This document shows positions 54,681-64,000 of a DNA stretch of 64,000 nt, piece after piece; position 1 is the stretch's first letter, and each line of letters begins with the position of its first letter. Origin of the DNA: Glandiceps talaboti (lineage: Eukaryota > Hemichordata > Enteropneusta > Spengelidae); NCBI RefSeq assembly GCF_964340395.1, contig NC_135551.1, positions 1 through 64,000 on the forward strand, written 5' to 3'. The notes beneath the pieces are model-generated. The model ran no database searches. It was not told the origin of the DNA and saw nothing but the letters and a program-made list of their open reading frames with translations. The position numbers and the translations under genes are program-made.

Positions 54681-55525
54681 AAGTCATTGAGAATGATATA
54701 GTCCCCGCTATGATTGGGTTTTAAGGAAATATCACTACTCTGATCACGCAACAACACTTGTGAACCTAAATCAAACAGACTTAGATATGTTGTGTCTGCT
54801 TGTTGGACATGGAACATGCCTACAACAATAAAGGATGGGTCGGGTATGGGGAATCGTATCACGAAGAAAATGGATATGCACATGTATGTTATAGAACACT
54901 GTCCTAATACCAACTTTGAATGAGATCTGTTCAAGCATGTCTGAGTTATGGCTTTGGACATGGAAAATTCACAAACAAAATGGCTGCTAGGCAGCCATAT
55001 TGGATCGTATCATGACAACAAATGAATATGCACATGTATGTCATAGAACACTGTCCTAATACCAACTTTGAATGAGATCTGTTCAAGCAGGTCTGAGTTA
55101 TGGCTTTGGACATAGAAAAATCGCAAACAAAATGGCTGCCAGGCGGCCATATTGGATCGTATCACAACAACAATGAATATGCACATGTATGTCATAGAAC
55201 ACTGTCCTAATAGCAACTTTCAATGAGATCTGTTCAAGCATGTCTGAGTTATGGCTTTGGACATGGAAAATTCACAAACAAAATGGCTGCTAGGCAGCCA
55301 TATTGGATCGTATCATGACAACAATGAATATACACATGTATGTCATAGAACACTGTCCTAATGCCAACTTTGAATGAGATCTGTTAAAGCATGTCTTAGT
55401 TATGGCTTTAGACAGGGAAAATTTGCAAACAAAATGGCTGCTAGGCGGCCATATTGGATCGTATCATGAAACAAATTGACGTGCATATGTATGCCATTGT
55501 ATGTTGCCCCTGTACCAAGTTTGAA
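54681..55525. repeat. 151-bp tandem repeat block
   Basis: The phrase CAAACAAAATGGCTGC starts at about 54972, 55124, 55275 and 55426, giving units of 151-152 bp that include GGATCGTATCATGACAAC and GAACACTGTCCTAAT. ORFs in it are repeats of one another. It ends ACCAAGTTTGAA, where A5 begins. Confidence 0.93.
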
Positions 55526-58005
55526 ACAAGCGACCTATCGGTCAGAATAGCTCCGCTGTTTTTTTTTTAATTTAATTTTTTATTTTGGTGACATGTAGAA
55601 GTGGTTCAGGTCTTCAGCTCTTCGAGTCACTATGCAGTTTTGTTTTAGCGATGCAATAAAGTGGTTAGTGGTTTCATATGATGTCTCACTATAAAACACA
55701 TTTTACACAGAAGTTGGTAATGTATTGTACTTTTATACCATAGTCACCATTTTATAACAAAAATCTACTGTTATGAAAAATTGCACAAAATCTCAGAAAA
55801 AAATGACTGGGAAATGCACACAAGAAAAAGAAAAAAAGAGGATTTTGAGGTTGGCTATAAGTAATTCCAGTGTCTTACAGCTGTAACCCTGGAAAATTTT
55901 AATGAAGAATGAAATAAACTAGGGATCTAAAATAATTTTGAGGCAATTTGAATTTCAATTTTCTAACAAATTTACAAAGTCAACAACATTCAACTTGTTC
56001 TAGTTGTGGTAGATATATATAGGGAAGAAATGTAGAAATGTCGCCATCTTAGTTTCCGTACGGCGACAATCTCAAGTACCCGGAAGAGAGTCATTCTCAG
56101 CCATACGTTACAGTGGTAACACTCGTTCATGTTCGGTTACCTTTCACAAAGAAAACACAACGAAATGGTTGAAATGATCTTTTTTTAATTTCTTTTCATC
56201 ACAACAACAAAATCTGCGTGATCAAAAGTGTTGTAAACTAAACCAGAAAGAATTATCGGACTGGCTAAACTTCCCGATGAACTGGAAGGTCCTACTACTT
56301 CCAAGTAAGCCTCGATAGTACTATAGTACGTGAGAAAATCGTCTCAAACTAGCGATACAACTTTCAAAATATAACTTGACATGTCTTCATTTGTTAGAGT
56401 TATACAATTCAAGACGGGTTTTCACTCGAAAACAACAATTCTGTGAATAATGACAGTGACACTCTGAACGCAGCAATTTCTCGGACGATGTTACCACTGT
56501 AACGTATGGCTGACAACGACTTGCTTCCGGGTTAGTCCCTCGTGCATACGGGTGGATTGTCGGCGATTAATACATACATGTACATCGTCTGATATTTTAA
56601 TTCACAGTGTTTTTTGTGACCGGCGCCTGTCAGCAGACTCTGCCATTTTTTTCATCATTCCATTGTATTTAAACCTTGTACTTGACATTTCGCAATATTT
56701 ATAATTCTCAACAAAATACCTCAACATGCCTCACTTCGCTCGTACTCAAAGCAGCCCCGCACGTAGTCCTGCTTGCATACGGAGGAATTCGGGACTCGAT
56801 TCTGACAATTGTCCCTCCCCCTCCGGTGTTTAGAGTCAAGTCAGTAATACAGACTCGTGCACCCGAGGACTACCCCGCGCGGTATGATCACTGACACTGA
56901 TGACATGATGAGAGAGAACCTTTTCGGATTTACATGTAAAACGGGGAAAGATACGCAAAACATAATGCAAAGTCTGAAGCCAAATTAAAGTTGTAATTAT
57001 TTTAATTATTTTTACTTGCCAAATATTTGCATTTTGGAAAGGCAAGACACGTTCATGTCGCGCGTTTAACTTTACATGTGAACTGTCGGCCATATTTAAA
57101 CTTCAACCGCATGCCTGGCATGCCCTTCCTTACGCAAGTTGTCTGAATTCTGGTTCACTGTAATTCCAAATTGCACGACAATATAGAATTAACCACAAGT
57201 TACATGTTATCTGAAAACATCACACTTTTATAGTGGGTCTGAAGTGTGATTTTAGTGAGTACTAAGAACGTCCTGTGTTGACACTCAAGATACTTGCTGT
57301 GGAAAATCGCTCGGTCGAATGAGGTCACCTTCAGCTTCTGGTCGAATCAGGATAGAGTATGCAAATGAGGATGTTGCGGATTGGCTGATAATGTAGAAGG
57401 GTGCAGAATTGGATTTGAAGTTTACAACCCTGTTTCGAACAAACGCTTGTCATTTGGGCGCCCAATGCGTAGAATTATGACTATAGCACATATTACATTG
57501 CTTGTTTGACGTCAATAGTGTCTTTTGAAAAGTGGCAGTTTACTTAAAGTCTCGTCGACTGATTTCCAATATGGCGTCGGTCATTATGCTCATTAACATA
57601 TTCATTTTTTTTCAAATTACAAAAAAAAAATCATAAAAAATAAAAATGAGGATGTGCTGACTTGAAATTAACAAATCTGAGTAAGCTACCCCCTGCGCAT
57701 CAACACGCCAGATATCAAAGCAATCTAATAAGAGGTTTTCAAGGAGTTGATGAAAATGACATTTTATGAAAAAAAATCATAAAAAATTGAAAATGGCACA
57801 GATCAACTTGGCATGAACAAATCTGAATAGCCTCCCCCCAGGGAACATGCACACCAAATATCGAAGAATTCCGACTGTCACTTATGGAGTAGATAGTAAA
57901 AATATAAAAGTTTGACGGACACCTATGATTCACTCTACTCTCTATACCTCAATACCCACCTATACCTAAAGCTACGCTTTCAGCTTTCGCTGACAGCGGA
58001 GCTAA
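55526..58005. mobile_element. Family A element, copy A5 (hybrid flanks)
   Basis: Left flank is the 151-bp block (TTTGAA), as for A6. Right flank is minisatellite (TCATAAAT), as for A4. Internally it agrees with A6 at sites that differ from A4 (for example GACAGTGACACTCTG, AGACACGTTCATGTCGCGCG and TGTTGACACTC) up to at least 57346. Confidence 0.92.
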
Positions 58006-59475
58006 TCATAAATACTGACATGTTTACATTCTACAACCATAAATACTGACATGTTTACATTCTACAATCATACATACTGACATGTTTACATTATACAATC
58101 ATAAATACTGACATGTTTACATTCTACAACCATAAATACTGACATGTTTACATTCTACAACCATAAATACTGACATGTTTACATTCTACAATCATAAATA
58201 CTGACATGTTTACATTCTACAACCATAAATACTGACATGTTTACATTCTACAACCATAAATACTGACATGTTTACATTCTACAATCATAAATACTGACAT
58301 GTTTACATTCTACAACCATAAATACTGACATGTTTACATTCTACAACCAATAATACTGACATGTTTATATTCTACAACCATAAATACTGACATGTTTACA
58401 TTCTACAACCATAAATACTGACATGTTTACATTATACAATCATAAATACTGACATGTTTACATTCTACAACCAATAATACTGACATGTTTACATTCTACA
58501 ACCATAAATACTGACATGTTTACATTATACAATCATAAATACTCACATGTTTACATTCTACAACCATAAATACTGACATGTTTACATTCTACAACCATAA
58601 ATACTGACATGTTTACATTCTACAACCATAAATACTGACATGTTTACATTCTACAACCATAAATACTGAAATATTGACGTGTTTACATTCTACAATCATA
58701 AATACTGACATGTTTACATTCTACAACCATAAATACTGACATGTTTACATTCTACAACCAATAATACTGAAATATTGACGTGTTTACATTCTACAACCAT
58801 AAATACTGACATGTTTACATTCTACAACCATAAATACTGACATGTTTACATTCTACAACCATAAATACTGACATGTTTACATTCTACAATCATAAATACT
58901 GACATGTTTACATTCAACAACAATAAATACTGACATGTTTACATTCTACAACCATAAACACTGACATGTTTACATTCTACAACCATAAACACTGACATGT
59001 TTACATTCTACAACCATAAATACTGACATGTTTACATTCTACAACCATAAATACTGACATGTTTACATTCTACAACCATAAATACTGACATGTTTACATT
59101 CTACAACCAATAATACTGACATGTTTACATTCTACAACCATAAATACTGATATGTTTACATTCTACAATCATAAACACTGACATGTTTACATTCTACAAC
59201 CATAATTACTGACATGTTTACATTCTACAACCATAAATACTGACATGTTTACATTTTACAACCAATAATACTGATATGTTTACATTCTTTACCATAAATA
59301 CTGACATGTTTACATTCTACAACCATAAACACTGACATGTTTACATTCTACAACCATAAACACTGACATGTTTACATTCTACAACCATAAATACTGACAT
59401 GTTTACATTCTACAACCATAAACACTGACATGTTTACATTCTACAACCATAAATACTGACATGTTTACATTCAAC
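58006..59475. repeat. 31-bp minisatellite, array 3 (copy of array 2)
   Basis: Same length and the same order of variant units as 53211-54680, including both GAAATATTGACGTG units. Confidence 0.97.
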
Positions 59476-60320
59476 AAGTCATTGAGAATGATATAGTCCC
59501 CGCTATGATTGGGTTTTAAGGAAATATCACTACTCTGATCACGCAACAACACTTGTGAACCTAAATCAAACAGACTTAGATATGTTGTGTCTGCTTGTTG
59601 GACATGGAACATGCCTACAACAATAAAGGATGGGTCGGGTATGGGGAATCGTATCACGAAGAAAATGGATATGCACATGTATGTTATAGAACACTGTCCT
59701 AATACCAACTTTGAATGAGATCTGTTCAAGCATGTCTGAGTTATGGCTTTGGACATGGAAAATTCACAAACAAAATGGCTGCTAGGCAGCCATATTGGAT
59801 CGTATCATGACAACAAATGAATATGCACATGTATGTCATAGAACACTGTCCTAATACCAACTTTGAATGAGATCTGTTCAAGCAGGTCTGAGTTATGGCT
59901 TTGGACATAGAAAAATCGCAAACAAAATGGCTGCCAGGCGGCCATATTGGATCGTATCACAACAACAATGAATATGCACATGTATGTCATAGAACACTGT
60001 CCTAATAGCAACTTTCAATGAGATCTGTTCAAGCATGTCTGAGTTATGGCTTTGGACATGGAAAATTCACAAACAAAATGGCTGCTAGGCAGCCATATTG
60101 GATCGTATCATGACAACAATGAATATACACATGTATGTCATAGAACACTGTCCTAATGCCAACTTTGAATGAGATCTGTTAAAGCATGTCTTAGTTATGG
60201 CTTTAGACAGGGAAAATTTGCAAACAAAATGGCTGCTAGGCGGCCATATTGGATCGTATCATGAAACAAATTGACGTGCATATGTATGCCATTGTATGTT
60301 GCCCCTGTACCAAGTTTGAA
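59476..60320. repeat. 151-bp tandem repeat block, second copy
   Basis: Matches 54681-55525 unit by unit. Confidence 0.95.
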
Positions 60321-62801
60321 ACAAGCGACCTATCGGTCAGAATAGCTCCGCTGTTTTTTTTTTAATTTAATTTTTTATTTTGGTGACATGTAGAAGTGGT
60401 TCAGGTCTTCAGCTCTTCGAGTCACTATGCAGTTTTGTTTTAGCGATGCAATAAAGTGGTTAGTGGTTTCATATGATGTCTCACTATAAAACACATTTTA
60501 CACAGAAGTTGGTAATGTATTGTACTTTTATACCATAGTCACCATTTTATAACAAAAATCTACTGTTATGAAAAATTGCACAAAATCTCAGAAAAAAATG
60601 ACTGGGAAATGCACACAAGAAAAAGAAAAAAAGAGGATTTTGAGGTTGGCTATAAGTAATTCCAGTGTCTTACAGCTGTAACCCTGGAAAATTTTAATGA
60701 AGAATGAAATAAACTAGGGATCTAAAATAATTTTGAGGCAATTTGAATTTCAATTTTCTAACAAATTTACAAAGTCAACAACATTCAACTTGTTCTAGTT
60801 GTGGTAGATATATATAGGGAAGAAATGTAGAAATGTCGCCATCTTAGTTTCCGTACGGCGACAATCTCAAGTACCCGGAAGAGAGTCATTCTCAGCCATA
60901 CGTTACAGTGGTAACACTCGTTCATGTTCGGTTACCTTTCACAAAGAAAACACAACGAAATGGTTGAAATGATCTTTTTTTAATTTCTTTTCATCACAAC
61001 AACAAAATCTGCGTGATCAAAAGTGTTGTAAACTAAACCAGAAAGAATTATCGGACTGGCTAAACTTCCCGATGAACTGGAAGGTCCTACTACTTCCAAG
61101 TAAGCCTCGATAGTACTATAGTACGTGAGAAAATCGTCTCAAACTAGCGATACAACTTTCAAAATATAACTTGACATGTCTTCATTTGTTAGAGTTATAC
61201 AATTCAAGACGGGTTTTCACTCGAAAACAACAATTCTGTGAATAATGACAGTGACACTCTGAACGCAGCAATTTCTCGGACGATGTTACCACTGTAACGT
61301 ATGGCTGACAACGACTTGCTTCCGGGTTAGTCCCTCGTGCATACGGGTGGATTGTCGGCGATTAATACATACATGTACATCGTCTGATATTTTAATTCAC
61401 AGTGTTTTTTGTGACCGGCGCCTGTCAGCAGACTCTGCCATTTTTTTCATCATTCCATTGTATTTAAACCTTGTACTTGACATTTCGCAATATTTATAAT
61501 TCTCAACAAAATACCTCAACATGCCTCACTTCGCTCGTACTCAAAGCAGCCCCGCACGTAGTCCTGCTTGCATACGGAGGAATTCGGGACTCGATTCTGA
61601 CAATTGTCCCTCCCCCTCCGGTGTTTAGAGTCAAGTCAGTAATACAGACTCGTGCACCCGAGGACTACCCCGCGCGGTATGATCACTGACACTGATGACA
61701 TGATGAGAGAGAACCTTTTCGGATTTACATGTAAAACGGGGAAAGATACGCAAAACATAATGCAAAGTCTGAAGCCAAATTAAAGTTGTAATTATTTTAA
61801 TTATTTTTACTTGCCAAATATTTGCATTTTGGAAAGGCAAGACACGTTCATGTCGCGCGTTTAACTTTACATGTGAACTGTCGGCCATATTTAAACTTCA
61901 ACCGCATGCCTGGCATGCCCTTCCTTACGCAAGTTGTCTGAATTCTGGTTCACTGTAATTCCAAATTGCACGACAATATAGAATTAACCACAAGTTACAT
62001 GTTATCTGAAAACATCACACTTTTATAGTGGGTCTGAAGTGTGATTTTAGTGAGTACTAAGAACGTCCTGTGTTGACACTCAAGATACTTGCTGTGGAAA
62101 ATCGCTCGGTCGAATGAGGTCACCTTCAGCTTCTGGTCGAATCAGGATAGAGTATGCAAATGAGGATGTTGCGGATTGGCTGATAATGTAGAAGGGTGCA
62201 GAATTGGATTTGAAGTTTACAACCCTGTTTCGAACAAACGCTTGTCATTTGGGCGCCCAATGCGTAGAATTATGACTATAGCACATATTACATTGCTTGT
62301 TTGACGTCAATAGTGTCTTTTGAAAAGTGGCAGTTTACTTAAAGTCTCGTCGACTGATTTCCAATATGGCGTCGGTCATTATGCTCATTAACATATTCAT
62401 TTTTTTTTCAAATTACAAAAAAAAAATCATAAAAAATAAAAATGAGGATGTGCTGACTTGAAATTAACAAATCTGAGTAAGCTACCCCCTGCGCATCAAC
62501 ACGCCAGATATCAAAGCAATCTAATAAGAGGTTTTCAAGGAGTTGATGAAAATGACATTTTATGAAAAAAAATCATAAAAAATTGAAAATGGCACAGATC
62601 AACTTGGCATGAACAAATCTGAATAGCCTCCCCCCAGGGAACATGCACACCAAATATCGAAGAATTCCGACTGTCACTTATGGAGTAGATAGTAAAAATA
62701 TAAAAGTTTGACGGACACCTATGATTCACTCTACTCTCTATACCTCAATACCCACCTATACCTAAAGCTACGCTTTCAGCTTTCGCTGACAGCGGAGCTA
62801 A
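60321..62801. mobile_element. Family A element, copy A6
   Basis: Left flank TTTGAA, right flank AAAAATTGGTCCAGGCATCT. These flanks read as one continuous sequence if A6 is removed, so this looks like an original insertion into the 151-bp repeat element. Confidence 0.92.
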
Positions 62802-62940
62802 AAAATTGGTCCAGGCATCTCCAAGAAACGGCTGCGGACGAACGGACGGATGGACGGACGGACAGATGGACGCATGGACGCACGGACAGACGGAACCCAA
62901 TCCATAAGTCCCCGTCCCGGATTTCGTCTGGCGGGGACTA
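62802..62940. repeat. End of the 151-bp repeat element with GGAC-rich tract
   Basis: AAATTGGTCCAGGCATCTCC, then GGACGGAC/GGATGGAC low complexity, ending GGCGGGGACTAAT, where the minisatellite resumes. Confidence 0.7.
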
Positions 62941-64000
62941 ATAATACTGACATGTTTACATTCTACAACCAATAATACTGACATGTTTACATTCTACAAT
63001 CATAAACACTGACATGTTTACATTCTACAACCATAAATACTGACATGTTTACATTCTACAACCATAAATACTGACATGTTTACATTCTACAATCATAAAT
63101 ACTGACATGTTTACATTCTACAACCATAAATACTGACATGTTTACATTCTACAACCATAAATACTGACATGTTTACATTCTACAACCATAAATACTGACA
63201 TGTTTACATTCTATAACCATAAATACTGACATGTTTACATTCTACAACCATAAATACTGACATGTTTACATTATACAACCAATAATACTGACATGTTTAC
63301 ATTCTACAACCATAAATATTGACATGTTTACATTCTACAACCAATAATACTGACATGTTTACATTCTACAACCATAAATACTGACATGTTTACATTCTAC
63401 AACCAATAATACTGACATGTTTACATTCTACAACCATAAATATTGACATGTTTACATTCTACAACCAATAATACTGACATGTTTACATTCTACAACCATA
63501 AACACTGACATGTTTACATTCTACAACCATAAATATTGACATGTTTACATTCTACAAACATAAATACTGACATGTTTACATTCAACAACCATAAACACTG
63601 ACATGTTTACATTCTACAACCAATAATACTGACATGTTTACATTCTACAACCAATAATACTGACATGTTTACATTCTACAATCATAAATACTGACATGTT
63701 TACATTCTACAACCATAATTACTGACATGTTTACATTCTACAACCATAAATACTGACATGTTTACATTTTACAACCATAAACACTGATATGTTTACATTC
63801 TACAACCATAAATACTCACATGTTTACATTCAACAACAATAAATACTGACATGTTTACATTCAACAACCATAATTACTGACATGTTTACATTCTACAACC
63901 ATAAATACTGACATGTTTACATTCTAAAACCATAAATACTGACATGTTTACATTCTACAACCAATAATACTGACATGTTTACATTCTACAACCATAAATA
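62941..64000. repeat. 31-bp minisatellite, array 4 (continues past the window)
   Basis: About 34 units with the same variants, plus some ATATTGACATG units not frequent in the other arrays. Confidence 0.97.

Noticed and set aside
54608-54961. 117-codon frame repeated at 59403-59756
   Set aside because: It spans the end of the minisatellite and the start of the 151-bp block and recurs only through the 4.8-kb duplication.

Overview
The window looks like nuclear DNA of an AT-rich marine invertebrate. Evidence for a eukaryote: abundant microsatellites, nested retroelements, several non-LTR and Penelope-like retroelement relics, a TRIM-type RING/B-box gene and no operon structure. The phylum cannot be fixed from the sequence alone; a mollusc, brachiopod, annelid, hemichordate or amphioxus would all fit. 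Almost all of the window is repetitive. The only host-type gene recognised is a TRIM-like gene broken by a one-base frameshift. A second, unrecognised gene pair lies at 46.9-48.9 kb.

Layout. 0-4 kb: simple repeats and a dispersed repeat. 4.0-5.0 kb: 3' end of a decayed Penelope-like element (PLE) with a well-preserved hammerhead ribozyme motif. 5.6-7.3 kb: two minisatellites (53 and 41 bp units). 7.3-10.2 kb: mostly featureless. 10.3-11.1 kb: TRIM-like gene. 11.3-20.6 kb: a repeat unit (family D) opened by two nested insertions, a complete Ty3/Gypsy LTR retrotransposon (11605-18800, 433-bp LTRs) and a foldback element with long inverted repeats (18834-20381). Uninterrupted copies of family D at 26.5 and 27.4 kb show what the empty sites looked like. 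21.3-24.1 kb: a PLE with an intact reverse transcriptase/GIY-YIG ORF, bounded on both sides by TACA microsatellite. 24.2-26.5 kb: a decayed LINE with a restriction-enzyme-like endonuclease. 26.9-27.4 kb: fragments of another PLE and another LINE. 27.7-36.5 kb: copies of a non-coding family B with short inverted termini, then a DIRS-type tyrosine recombinase fragment.

37.5-64 kb is dominated by a 2.5-2.7 kb non-coding element (family A). Three copies (A1-A3) are in tandem with a short linker. Three more (A4-A6) sit in a 4.8-kb tandem duplication together with a 31-bp minisatellite and a 151-bp repeat block. The flanks of A4, A5 and A6 are what unequal crossing-over between A copies would produce. 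Between the two arrays lies the unrecognised gene pair, which is interrupted by an inverted-repeat insertion.

The elements do not form a pathway. The window is a record of nested insertion, retroelement turnover in TACA repeats, and recombination between dispersed repeats. The most interesting points are the hammerhead ribozyme, the foldback element carrying LINE sequence, a 40-bp perfect palindrome inserted with a 5-bp target duplication, the A-element recombination arrays, and the unknown gene pair.
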